NCBI GenBank assembly: GCA_947494645.1
Contig: CANLVO010000002.1
Span: forward strand, 552,359-616,358
Direction of reading: 5' to 3'
Origin: an uncultured Litoreibacter sp.
GTDB taxonomy: Bacteria > Pseudomonadota > Alphaproteobacteria > Rhodobacterales > Rhodobacteraceae
Length of the DNA: 64,000 nt
The notes under the pieces are model-generated. The model saw only the letters and a list, made by a program, of their open reading frames with translations. It was not told the origin of the DNA and did not search any database. Of this stretch, positions 9,020-17,269 are shown piece after piece. Positions within the stretch are counted from its first letter, which is position 1. Each line of letters begins with the position of its first letter. The position numbers and the translations under genes were made by a program.

Positions 9020-9477
9020 TCTTTGTAACCGTTGGTACGCAGCTGCCCTTCCCACGACTGATCGAGGCGATGGACGAGATTGCAGGCCGGCTCTATGAGC
9101 CGGTCATTGCGCAGACCTACGAGCCTACGCGGTGCTCCAACATGATTGTCGAGCCGCAGATGAACGGCGTGCGCTATGCAGACGTTTTATCGCGCGCGAG
9201 GCTCGTTGTGGCACATGCTGGGATCGGGACGATCATGGCGACGCGGGAGGCTGGGATCCCTCTTGTCATTCTGCCTCGGCGCGCCGATCTGGGCGAGCAT
9301 CGCAATGACCATCAGCAGGGTACCGCGCGGCAGATGCTTGGCCATGAAGGGATCACAGCGGTATGGAGCGAAGACAAGCTTGAAGAGCTGCTACACCACA
9401 GTTTCGAATCCCCCGCCGCGCATTCCGCGCCTGCCTTGGATGGATTGGTCAGCGGGCTGCGCAGCTTTATCGGCTAG
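9016..9477 (+). CDS. PssE/Alg13-like glycosyltransferase catalytic subunit
   Basis: A 153-residue protein matching the C-terminal, nucleotide-sugar-binding half of GT-B enzymes (Glycosyltransferase family 28 C-terminal type). Visible motifs are FVTVGTQLPFPRLI at the N-terminus and the HAGIGTIMATREAGIPLVILPR donor-binding loop (about residues 68-90), followed by EHRNDHQQ. It works as a heterodimer with the preceding PssD-like protein, with which it overlaps by 4 nt. It ends 2 bp before a convergent GT2 gene. Confidence 0.88.
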   Translation: MIFVTVGTQLPFPRLIEAMDEIAGRLYEPVIAQTYEPTRCSNMIVEPQMNGVRYADVLSRARLVVAHAGIGTIMATREAGIPLVILPRRADLGEHRNDHQQGTARQMLGHEGITAVWSEDKLEELLHHSFESPAAHSAPALDGLVSGLRSFIG

Positions 9478-9479
9478 GA

Positions 9480-10421
9480 CTACGGGTTTGGCCGTCTGAC
9501 GCCGTGCATTCCGCACAGGATGGCCCAACTCAGCGACCGATGTCCCCTGAATAGAAACTGCGCGGCCTTGGCCACTCCATACAGGTAGCCCACTGGAACC
9601 GATGCGGGGAAATGGCGTTTGAGAAACATCATCCGTGCGCGGTGTTTGTAATAGGCCGAAAACGGTGAGGGCGGCGCGTCAAGCCGAGGCGAACCGATGG
9701 CGGTGCCTGCGTGGTGATAGACGACTGCCTCCTTGCAATAGGTCAAGGGCAGGTTGCCGCGTTTCAGGGCCCAGTCGACTTCTTCATAGTAGAGAAAATA
9801 TTCCTCGGGCATCGGACCTGCGGCCTCAATAAAGGTGCGTGAGGCGACCATGCTTGCACCTGAGATAAAGGCCATGTCATCCGATGCGCTTGGCGCCGTA
9901 TCGCGCGGCGCTCCGAGATTCAGGTTACCGGTGACGCCCGTCCATTTGTCGATCGTGCCGCCATCTATCTGGATGCGGTAAGGCGGCGCCGCATAAAGGA
10001 TACGGCCGCCCATCATCGCGAAACCGGACGGAGCACTTGCAATGGCCTCAGGCGTTCCAAGCGGTGTCAGTGTATCTGGATTGACCACCCAGACGCGATC
10101 AATTTGGGGGACCGCGAGGCAGTGCTTCAGCCCGATATTGACGCCGGCAGCGAAGCCACCGTTTTGAGGCGCATTGATCAGGTGAATTTTGTCGCTTTGT
10201 AGCGGTTTAGACACTATTTTGATGGGAAAGGGCAGATTCTCGGGCGCATAACCATCGCGGCCTTCCGCCCAGACTTCGAGAACCTTCCAGGTGTTGTCTG
10301 TCGAGGCGTTGTTGACGACGACAACATGCGCGCCATCACTTGCAGCCAGTAGAGTTTCGAGACAGTCGCGGATTACGTCAGACGCGTTATACGCGACCAC
10401 CACGATACCAAGGTTCTTCAT
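9480..10421 (-). CDS. Family 2 glycosyltransferase (rhamnosyltransferase-like)
   Basis: A 313-residue GT-A fold enzyme. The N-terminal VVVAYNASDVIRDCLETLL and VVNNASTDNT segments bind the nucleotide sugar, WVVNPDTLTP holds the DxD-equivalent and YYEEVDWALK is the acidic catalytic-base motif of the WbbL/rhamnosyltransferase branch. It has no transmembrane helices and is expected to act on lipid-linked precursor at the cytoplasmic membrane face. It overlaps the upstream ligase/polymerase gene by 4 nt. The sugar is not deducible. Confidence 0.88.
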   Translation of the reverse strand: MKNLGIVVVAYNASDVIRDCLETLLAASDGAHVVVVNNASTDNTWKVLEVWAEGRDGYAPENLPFPIKIVSKPLQSDKIHLINAPQNGGFAAGVNIGLKHCLAVPQIDRVWVVNPDTLTPLGTPEAIASAPSGFAMMGGRILYAAPPYRIQIDGGTIDKWTGVTGNLNLGAPRDTAPSASDDMAFISGASMVASRTFIEAAGPMPEEYFLYYEEVDWALKRGNLPLTYCKEAVVYHHAGTAIGSPRLDAPPSPFSAYYKHRARMMFLKRHFPASVPVGYLYGVAKAAQFLFRGHRSLSWAILCGMHGVRRPNP

Positions 10422-11737
10422 GCCGGTTCGGTTTCCCTGCTGAAGCCGGCTGCAAACGGTCTAGTGTATGTCAGTCTGGATTTGCTGACGGGGTCTTTGT
10501 TTTCCGATACGGCCAACCATTGCCCAGCGCCGAAGAGGAAGAACACGAAGGAATACATCGCTGTCCAGACATGGACAGTAGCCAAGGTAAAGGTGAGCCC
10601 TATCATGCAGAACATCCACGCCGTCTTGAGATGGTGATATCGGGTGGCGCTGCGGGCCATGCGAACGAGCCCCATGATCCAAGCAGTGGCGAGCAAGACA
10701 AAACCGGGAAATCCATATCGTACGGCGTTTGCGAGCCAGAAATTGTCCATGCTGCCGGAATACATAAAATGCGGGCGGACCCAGTCGCTGAGACCCAATC
10801 CGAAAACAGGGTTGTTCCAGACGTTTACCATGCCCCATTCAAAGATCAGGCTCCGCCAATACGCATTATGTGCCGAGAAAGTGGCATAGCTGAGAAAGAC
10901 GCGGATCGGGGACCGGTTCGAGACCAGATCAACATAAGCGTAGGCCACACTGCAGACGGCCAGCAAGATCAGCCATTTACGCCGGACGCTTGTGAAAGCG
11001 ATGCCCCATGCGATGAGAAAGAGTTGGATGAGCACGGACAGGAACGCTCCGCTGGAGAGGGCAAGAAAAGCGGTAACCGAGATGCAAGCGAGGGCGGTCA
11101 GGCGCGTTACGAGCCCAAGGCGCTGGGACTGACCTATGAAGAACAGGGAAACAGCAGTGGAGCAGAAGAGGCCGAAATGGATCGGGTGGGCGAAGACCGC
11201 TTGCACCCGTTCCAGCCCAAGGCGCGGGGCGATGTCCACAACCTCAACCGACGTGATACCCGGTATGGCGCGGATCAGCTCTATTAAAGGAGGGGAGCCA
11301 GTGATCGTCTCGAACAGGGCGAGGGGCATACAGAGCAGAACAAGCAGTGTTAGGGTCTTAATGAGAGCGTAGAACTGCTGCGGGGTGGTGATACAGATGC
11401 GTGCAAGGAGGTAACCGCCAAGCAGTTCAAGCGCGGTGATGCTTGTGTGCTCGAACGCTTGCGCTGGTGTGTTTAGCGACATGGCGACAGCCACCCAAAG
11501 AACAAACAGAACCAGCGACAGGTCAGTCAAGTTAGGCCGAAAGCCTCTGGTGCGGATGAGGTAAAGGGCGAATGGCACGAGCAGTGTCAACATGTAGAGC
11601 CGCAAGGTCGTCATCTGCAACGGCCCTGCCATGAAGCGAACGGGCAGCACGATGCTGATCATATAGAGCAGCACAGGAAGGGGCAGGCGTGTGGCGGGCG
11701 CATTCATGAGGGTAAATTGCGCGTTAACCGTTATCAT
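10418..11737 (-). CDS. O-antigen ligase/Wzy-type polysaccharide polymerase, multi-pass membrane protein
   Basis: A 439-residue integral membrane protein with about 10-12 predicted hydrophobic helices (for example residues 20-40, 75-95, 125-145, 185-205, 215-260) and one larger periplasmic loop around residues 270-340 (AHNAYWRSLIFEWGMVNVWNNPVFGLGLSDW). The AHN and GxGL...W signature in that loop is typical of O-antigen ligase/ExoQ/Wzy_C proteins. In this context polymerase of the exopolysaccharide repeat unit is more likely than LPS ligase. It is the first gene of a two-gene minus-strand operon with the GT2 gene. Confidence 0.86.
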   Translation of the reverse strand: MITVNAQFTLMNAPATRLPLPVLLYMISIVLPVRFMAGPLQMTTLRLYMLTLLVPFALYLIRTRGFRPNLTDLSLVLFVLWVAVAMSLNTPAQAFEHTSITALELLGGYLLARICITTPQQFYALIKTLTLLVLLCMPLALFETITGSPPLIELIRAIPGITSVEVVDIAPRLGLERVQAVFAHPIHFGLFCSTAVSLFFIGQSQRLGLVTRLTALACISVTAFLALSSGAFLSVLIQLFLIAWGIAFTSVRRKWLILLAVCSVAYAYVDLVSNRSPIRVFLSYATFSAHNAYWRSLIFEWGMVNVWNNPVFGLGLSDWVRPHFMYSGSMDNFWLANAVRYGFPGFVLLATAWIMGLVRMARSATRYHHLKTAWMFCMIGLTFTLATVHVWTAMYSFVFFLFGAGQWLAVSENKDPVSKSRLTYTRPFAAGFSRETEPA

Positions 11738-11795
11738 TCTGTAAAGATTTGCGGCTTTAGGTTTGCTTCATGTTGCCGAATTTCTGGAGCCTGAC

Positions 11796-12308
11796 ATGAG
11801 CGACGCCACGATTGGCAGCCCCCCTTTGAGAAAGGCCCGCCGTCGCGGGTTGAACAGGTTGCACCTGTTGCGTTCCGCGTTGGTGACGGCTCGGCGTGCT
11901 TGGATGGTGTGGGCCTACGGGATGGATATCGCGCCAGATGCCCAGATTTCGCTGTCCGCACGGCTGGATCGCACTTTTCCGGTTGGCGTCCACGTCGGGG
12001 CGCGGAGCTATGTGGCGTTGCAGGCGGTTGTGCTGACCCATGACCGGACGCGTGGGGTGTATCTGCATACAAGGATTGGCGCCGACTGCTTTATAGGGGC
12101 GCGCAGCCTGATCTTGCCGGGGATTTCTGTTGGCGATGGCAGCATTGTTGCGGCGGGTGCGGTGGTGACTCGGGACGTGCCTGCGCGATCCGTTGTGGCT
12201 GGCAACCCGGCGCGGGTCATTCGCGAAGGTGTCCAGACCGGCCCCTATGGGCGGCTGAGCAGTGCGGATGATACGGAACACGCTCTGGCTGAGGCTGGGT
12301 TGACCTGA
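11796..12308 (+). CDS. Hexapeptide-repeat acyltransferase (WcaF/DapH-like)
   Basis: A 170-residue left-handed beta-helix acyltransferase with hexapeptide repeats (AQISLSARLDRTF ... TRIGADCFIGARSLILPGISVGDG) and the C-terminal GNPARVIR acetyl-CoA motif. His in VVLTHDRTRG is the likely catalytic residue. I chose ATG 11796 because GGAG lies 6 nt upstream; an in-frame ATG at 11763 has no ribosome site and would add an unusual 11-residue tail. It is divergent from the polymerase gene and 7 bp before the large SGNH-type gene. This is the second acyltransferase of the locus, suggesting an acylated polymer. Confidence 0.85.
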   Translation: MSDATIGSPPLRKARRRGLNRLHLLRSALVTARRAWMVWAYGMDIAPDAQISLSARLDRTFPVGVHVGARSYVALQAVVLTHDRTRGVYLHTRIGADCFIGARSLILPGISVGDGSIVAAGAVVTRDVPARSVVAGNPARVIREGVQTGPYGRLSSADDTEHALAEAGLT

Positions 12309-12315
12309 ACTCTCT

Positions 12316-14745
12316 TTGCGTACGGTGCAGCGCCTGTTCCGCAACGCCGGGCTGGTCGTGCTAGAAGCTTCGCCGCAGCGGAGCGGTGACGTCTTCGCCC
12401 CTAATTTTCAGAGACATCTCGTGCCTCAGGGAGCAGGCGGTCTTTGGAAACGTGTTTCGGGGACGTATCGTGCTTTTGCTTCCTTTCGGCCGACCAAACC
12501 GAAAGTGACGCATATGATCACAGCGCTGGGCCTTGGATTGGCCTCTATCCCTCAGCCGACCGGCGAGGTGTTTGTCCCGCTCACCACCATTTCAATCTCT
12601 GACTTTTCCCGTGACCGCACGTTGTTTGACAGTGGTGCTGCCTTTGGGCGCAGCGAGGCGTCTGTGCCTGTCTCGGGCACGGGGACGGCTGGCGAGATTG
12701 TCGAGCTGCGGCTGGCACCTGAAGGGCAAACGCCGTCTGCCTGGTCTGATTTTGCAACGATCGATGGCGCAGGGGATTGGTCCGGCAGCATTACCGTGCC
12801 ACGACAAGGGGCTTGGATGCGATTTGAGGTGCGGATCAAGTCGGAACCTGTAACCCGCGCCTTTACGGCCAACCGCTTCGGCGTCGGCCATGTGGTTGCG
12901 CTTTGGGGGCAGTCGGAGGTCGTGCGCATCCGCTCAACCGCTTACAATCAGGTGCCGCCGGAGCCGCTTTTGGGCGACGACAGTGTGCAGGCGATGTGGT
13001 TCGACGGTGGGCCGGTGGTCAAGTATCTGACGAACAATGACCCGCACACCGCTGCGCTTGCGGCGATGGCCAATGTGTTTATGGCGGAGCGGCCAGACGA
13101 CAAGGTTGCGCTGGTGTTCCAAGCGGTCGCGGGCACGGGGTTCCGGGACTTGGTAGATGACGGCAATGCCTCCCGGTCTTGGGCGGATGATGCGGCGTTG
13201 CATGCGTTTGCGACGGCGGATGGGCAGCATGTTGGCCTTCCTTCCGTGTCATGGTTTGCCTCCCCCGGGTCGTTCGCAGAACATTACGAAGAGGCACTAT
13301 TCCCGCTCTTTACGGGCAAGACGGCGGCTGGTGCCCCGGTGAATTTCCCGTCTGAGATTACGTATAATGGCGCGGATACCTATCAGGCGGATCACTGGTT
13401 TGGAGAACTGTATGACCCGACCCACACCAAGTGGATCGCCTTTGGACCGCACAAGTTCGACATCGGCGCGGATATGCGAAATGCAACAGTTTTGCTGGAC
13501 GGCAGCCCTGAAAACAACCTGCAGAACAAAGAGCAGGCGCGCGAGAGCTGGCGGGCGATGGTCGGCAATCCTAATGCCGATGGGTTGTTCTTACCGCTGG
13601 GACTTGAGCCGCTGACTTATCAGAACGGGGTCGACGATGGGCAGGGTGGATGGAGCGACCAGAGCCATCCGGCCTCCGACAGTGACGATGGGGCGCCGAT
13701 GTTTGCTCGGCTTATGGCGCATGCAGTTCTGCAAAGTGCTGGGCTGACCAGTTGGACCATGCCGCTGTTTGATCAAGCGGAGTGGGAGCCTTCGGGCGGC
13801 TATGTCGATATCTGGTCAAGCGCAGGTGCGATAACAACGCCGAGGATCAAACGCGGCTTGCCTGCACTTGGGGCTGATCGGCCGCATTGGACGGATGTGT
13901 TTGGCTGGCAGATCAATGGCGAGCCTGCAGAGCGAGCAGAGGTTCTCGCGGGGCGCGTTCGCCTCTACCCGAACGCCGCCAGTTTTGAGGCCAGCGACAC
14001 GATCCGGTTCGGTGAAGGCGGCGCGACAGGGATGGTAAAATTCCCCGAGGACCATCAGGCACAGACCTATCTGAACCTTCCTATCGTGGATGCCGGGTTG
14101 TCGGGCATTGACGGTGTGCCGGTGCGGCCATTGCCCGACGCGGCAGTGCTTGAGAACCCGCTGGTGCCCATGTCTAGCCTGTTTACCACTGGGGCGACGG
14201 GCCCGTTTTTCTATGACCCCCTCACGCTGGGCGCGGGCGTTGAAAGAATGACGTTCCACTTTGATATGGCGGCAGGGCTGCCGTCAGCTGGGACCAAGAT
14301 GCTGATGACGTCGACGGGCAATTACTTGCGTCTGGAGAGTCTGGCCAATGGTCGTCTGCGGCTACGGGTTCGCGACAGCGGTGGTTCGGTTCATGTCGAT
14401 TATGTTCAAACCGATGCGGGCGTTGTGGCGGATGGCATTCAGGCAGATATCAGGCTGTCGATTGATCTGGTCGCAGGCTTCGCCCGCATCTGGGTCAATG
14501 GGATGCTCGAGATGGATGAAACCTTCGTCTCTGCTACGCCGACGCTGCCAAGTAACCGTAGGTTGCTGCTTTTGGCCAATAGCACGGGCTCCAATCAGAT
14601 CGAAGGTGAGATTACTCGCGTTGCGGTTTGGAAGGACGCCGTTTTGGATAGCGGCTTGCCTGCGCAAGCTCCATACAAAGATCTCGTTGGGCCCGCTTCC
14701 GTCGTCAATGCCGATAGTTGGAAGCAAGGGGATGATGCGACTTAG
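12316..14745 (+). CDS. Large SGNH-hydrolase-like protein with C-terminal lectin-like (LamG/ConA) domain
   Basis: Up to 809 residues. An Ig-like beta domain (about 95-190, VPVSGTGTAGEIVELRL) precedes an SGNH-like core starting at VVALWGQSE (about 195), in which the Ser of GQS is the candidate nucleophile, and ending at WSDQSHPASDSDDG (about 445), whose Asp and His fit the DxxH block. Residues about 625-775 look like a LamG/concanavalin A sandwich (ERMTFHFDMAAG ... LRLSIDLVAGFARIWVNG). No signal peptide is clear. The start is uncertain: TTG 12316 opens the frame and ATG 12514 is an alternative. It could be a polysaccharide esterase or a phage/GTA-type fibre. Its stop is 2 bp from that of the convergent flippase gene. 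Confidence 0.7.
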   Translation: MRTVQRLFRNAGLVVLEASPQRSGDVFAPNFQRHLVPQGAGGLWKRVSGTYRAFASFRPTKPKVTHMITALGLGLASIPQPTGEVFVPLTTISISDFSRDRTLFDSGAAFGRSEASVPVSGTGTAGEIVELRLAPEGQTPSAWSDFATIDGAGDWSGSITVPRQGAWMRFEVRIKSEPVTRAFTANRFGVGHVVALWGQSEVVRIRSTAYNQVPPEPLLGDDSVQAMWFDGGPVVKYLTNNDPHTAALAAMANVFMAERPDDKVALVFQAVAGTGFRDLVDDGNASRSWADDAALHAFATADGQHVGLPSVSWFASPGSFAEHYEEALFPLFTGKTAAGAPVNFPSEITYNGADTYQADHWFGELYDPTHTKWIAFGPHKFDIGADMRNATVLLDGSPENNLQNKEQARESWRAMVGNPNADGLFLPLGLEPLTYQNGVDDGQGGWSDQSHPASDSDDGAPMFARLMAHAVLQSAGLTSWTMPLFDQAEWEPSGGYVDIWSSAGAITTPRIKRGLPALGADRPHWTDVFGWQINGEPAERAEVLAGRVRLYPNAASFEASDTIRFGEGGATGMVKFPEDHQAQTYLNLPIVDAGLSGIDGVPVRPLPDAAVLENPLVPMSSLFTTGATGPFFYDPLTLGAGVERMTFHFDMAAGLPSAGTKMLMTSTGNYLRLESLANGRLRLRVRDSGGSVHVDYVQTDAGVVADGIQADIRLSIDLVAGFARIWVNGMLEMDETFVSATPTLPSNRRLLLLANSTGSNQIEGEITRVAVWKDAVLDSGLPAQAPYKDLVGPASVVNADSWKQGDDAT

Positions 14746-14747
14746 AA

Positions 14748-15983
14748 TTACGGCTGTTTGATGTACAACCTGACTGAAGCCGCAGCACAGCCCGCGGCTT
14801 CGGCGCATGCGGCCACCCACATGATTTCGCTCAACTGCGCCCCCGTCGTGAGTTGTGCGTAGATGACGGGTAACGCTGCGAGCCTTGGAATATTTCCGAT
14901 TGCCGTATTGATTGTGTCGCCCCGCGCCAGTGCGACGATGGCTATGCCGGTCTTAAACACCCGGATCGCATGAAGTACAGCCAAGGCGGGTAGGATAGGG
15001 ACCAAAGCCGCGAAGTCCGAACCAAGCTGCTCGGCCACGAAGCGCCCGAAGGGGATCAAGATAAGCCCAAGCGCCAGACCAGCGAAAAAGCACAGTGTTA
15101 GGGTCTGAATGACATGGGCTCGGGCGACCTGTGGATGGGTGTCAGACCCTGTGAGCAGAGGCAGGAAATAGGCCTGCAAGCTACGTCCCAAGATAAGAGC
15201 CGGGGTCAAAGTCAACGTGAATCCCATTGCCAGAATCGCAAGATTGGTTGGTCCCATCACATGCCCCACAATCAGTTTTTCACCGTGGAACGTGGCCAGA
15301 AGCAGGACCCCGTTCAGGGCAAGGGGCATTCCAAATGAGAAGGTTCTGGAAAGATAGGCGCGGGTCAGGGTGATGGTGAAGCGCCGCTCCGCAAAGAGGT
15401 GCGACATCACCAGGACGCCTGCGGCATGGATGATCGACATCATCAAGAGCAGCCTGAAATCCGGCAGTTCGCTTTGCAGGGGCCAGATCATCAGTAGCGC
15501 AAACGCTGCCGGGGCAAGCTGCGCGCAAATCGACGGGCTGAACCTGCCGAAGCGCTGAAAGCGCCAAGGGTCGAGGTGTACGAGCCCTGCCATAACAGGG
15601 ACGACAGCCAAAAGTTGGAAGGCCCAATCGGCTTGGGGCACTTGCAGGAACACGGCAACAGGCTTTGCGCAGACGAAAATAACCACGCCCCCGAGCAATC
15701 CGCGACAAAGCTGAACCACATGCAGCCATCCTTGGAAGGATGGGCTGTCGCCGTCTTTCTCTCTGACAATCAATTGCTGTGCGCCGAGGGTGGTGGCCAT
15801 CTCAACGGCAGAAACCACGATGGCAAAACTGGCGGCTATGCCGAATTGCTCCGCGCCGATGATATGGGCAGCCAAGATGTTACGGGCCAAGGTCAGCAAA
15901 GCCACACCCGCATTGCCAGAGAGCAACACAGCCAGAGGATGTGCGCGTGCCATCACGGGGCTCAGGGTGGAGATCATCGTCAT
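14748..15983 (-). CDS. Wzx-like lipid-linked oligosaccharide flippase
   Basis: A 411-residue polytopic membrane protein of the MATE/MOP superfamily (polysaccharide biosynthesis protein), with about 12 hydrophobic helices distributed over the whole length. The N-terminal SGNAGVALLTLARNILAAHIIGAEQFG is the typical first-helix motif of Wzx proteins. It is expected to flip undecaprenyl-linked repeat units to the periplasmic side for the polymerase. It is divergent from the FrhB-like gene over a 59-bp gap that contains a TTTACC/GGTAAA inverted repeat (15983-16023). Confidence 0.86.
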   Translation of the reverse strand: MTMISTLSPVMARAHPLAVLLSGNAGVALLTLARNILAAHIIGAEQFGIAASFAIVVSAVEMATTLGAQQLIVREKDGDSPSFQGWLHVVQLCRGLLGGVVIFVCAKPVAVFLQVPQADWAFQLLAVVPVMAGLVHLDPWRFQRFGRFSPSICAQLAPAAFALLMIWPLQSELPDFRLLLMMSIIHAAGVLVMSHLFAERRFTITLTRAYLSRTFSFGMPLALNGVLLLATFHGEKLIVGHVMGPTNLAILAMGFTLTLTPALILGRSLQAYFLPLLTGSDTHPQVARAHVIQTLTLCFFAGLALGLILIPFGRFVAEQLGSDFAALVPILPALAVLHAIRVFKTGIAIVALARGDTINTAIGNIPRLAALPVIYAQLTTGAQLSEIMWVAACAEAAGCAAASVRLYIKQP

Positions 15984-16042
15984 TTACCAAGGCTTAACCA
16001 GTTCGGTCTTAACGATGGGTAAATAGCGTTTAGGAACCAGTT

Positions 16043-17269
16043 ATGGGTCGCCACCCGAGTATCATCGAAATGACCGTCGCCTCTGACCTATGTACAGGGT
16101 GCGGTGCCTGTGCGGCCTTAGCGCCTGACTCAGTTCAAATGCATCAGGCTGATGATGGATTCATCAGACCCCGCAGTGTTGGTGCGATGTCCCGGGCGCA
16201 GGCCAAAATGATTGGGGATATTTGCCCCGGTCGGTCGCAGGTTGGGTCTGCAGACGCAGCAAATGAACACCCTATTTGGGGGGCTTACGCTCAGGTCTCG
16301 CAGGGCTGGGCAAAAGATGCCGAGTTGCGCGATGCTGGTGCCTCGGGCGGCGCGCTTTCGCAGATGCTCGTTTGGTTGCTGGAGACGGAGCAGGTTGACG
16401 CTGTCGTGCACATTGCGGCCCATGCTGAAGCGCCGATGGCCAATCAGATCACGTTGTCGCAAACCCGTTTGGACGTCTTGAATGCGGCGGCGTCGCGCTA
16501 TGCGCCTTCTTCCCCACTGCTGATCGTGTCGAAACTGCTTGAGACTGATGGGCGTTATGCGTTTGTTGGCAAGCCTTGCGACGTTGCAGGGCTGCGCCTT
16601 TGGGCTGACAAAGACCCCCGCGTGAACGAACGCTTCCCGGTTATGCGGTCGTTCTTTTGTGCCGGTGTTCCTTCCTTGAAAGGGGCGGAGCAGGTGGCAG
16701 ACTATCTTGGCGTAGCTCCTTCCGATGTCGCACGCTTCAAGTATCGAGGCGGTGGCTGGCCGGGATTGACCGAGGTTGAAACAAAGGACGGCCAAACCCG
16801 CAGTATGCAATACCGCGAAAGCTGGGGTGATATCTTGTCGCCTCAGGTTCAGCATAGGTGCCGCATTTGCGCCGATGGGGTTGGGCTGGCTGCAGACATC
16901 GCTTTCGCGGATGCTTGGCAGACGGATGCCGACGGCTACCCGCTGTTTGAAGAACAAGACGGGCGCAGCGTTATTCTTGCGCGTAATTCGGTTGGTTTGA
17001 ACCTCGTGAATGAGGCGGTGCGTGCTGGTGTTTTACACAGCGAGCCGCTCTGCATTGATGCGTTGGAAGCGATGCAGCCTGGGCAAGTGCGTCGTCGCAG
17101 GGAGCTGTTGGGTCGGCTCGCGGGACGCCTTTTGGTGGGCCTGCCTATCCCTAAATATCGCGATCTAGGTGTCTGGGCTTGTGCACGGCAGGCCGGGATG
17201 GCGCGTACCCTACGAGCGATGCTTGGTACGGCGCGACGGGTATTCTTGAAACATAGGTGGCAGTCATGA
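16043..17269 (+). CDS. FrhB-like (coenzyme F420 hydrogenase/dehydrogenase beta subunit family) iron-sulfur protein
   Basis: A 408-residue cytoplasmic protein with an N-terminal ferredoxin-like motif (CTGCGACAALAP, Cys at about 18, 21, 24) and FrhB-family N- and C-terminal domains. The conserved GASGGALSQML segment, a VGKPCDVAGLR loop and a later HRCRICADG cysteine pair are visible. Family members bind flavin and Fe-S clusters. In polysaccharide loci they often sit beside pyruvyl transferase genes, as here (ATGA overlap 17266-17269). Their role there is not established; F420 itself is not expected in this group. Possibly an oxidoreductase acting on a sugar or its activated form. Confidence 0.82.
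   Translation: MGRHPSIIEMTVASDLCTGCGACAALAPDSVQMHQADDGFIRPRSVGAMSRAQAKMIGDICPGRSQVGSADAANEHPIWGAYAQVSQGWAKDAELRDAGASGGALSQMLVWLLETEQVDAVVHIAAHAEAPMANQITLSQTRLDVLNAAASRYAPSSPLLIVSKLLETDGRYAFVGKPCDVAGLRLWADKDPRVNERFPVMRSFFCAGVPSLKGAEQVADYLGVAPSDVARFKYRGGGWPGLTEVETKDGQTRSMQYRESWGDILSPQVQHRCRICADGVGLAADIAFADAWQTDADGYPLFEEQDGRSVILARNSVGLNLVNEAVRAGVLHSEPLCIDALEAMQPGQVRRRRELLGRLAGRLLVGLPIPKYRDLGVWACARQAGMARTLRAMLGTARRVFLKHRWQS

Noticed and set aside
10340-11287. Plus-strand open frame opposite the GT2 and polymerase genes
   Set aside because: Hydrophilic product without domains; the membrane protein on the other strand has a convincing helix pattern.
15983-16023. TTTACC/GGTAAA inverted repeat between the flippase and FrhB-like genes as a regulator site
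   Set aside because: Only 6-bp arms with a 29-bp centre overlapping a start codon; could arise by chance.
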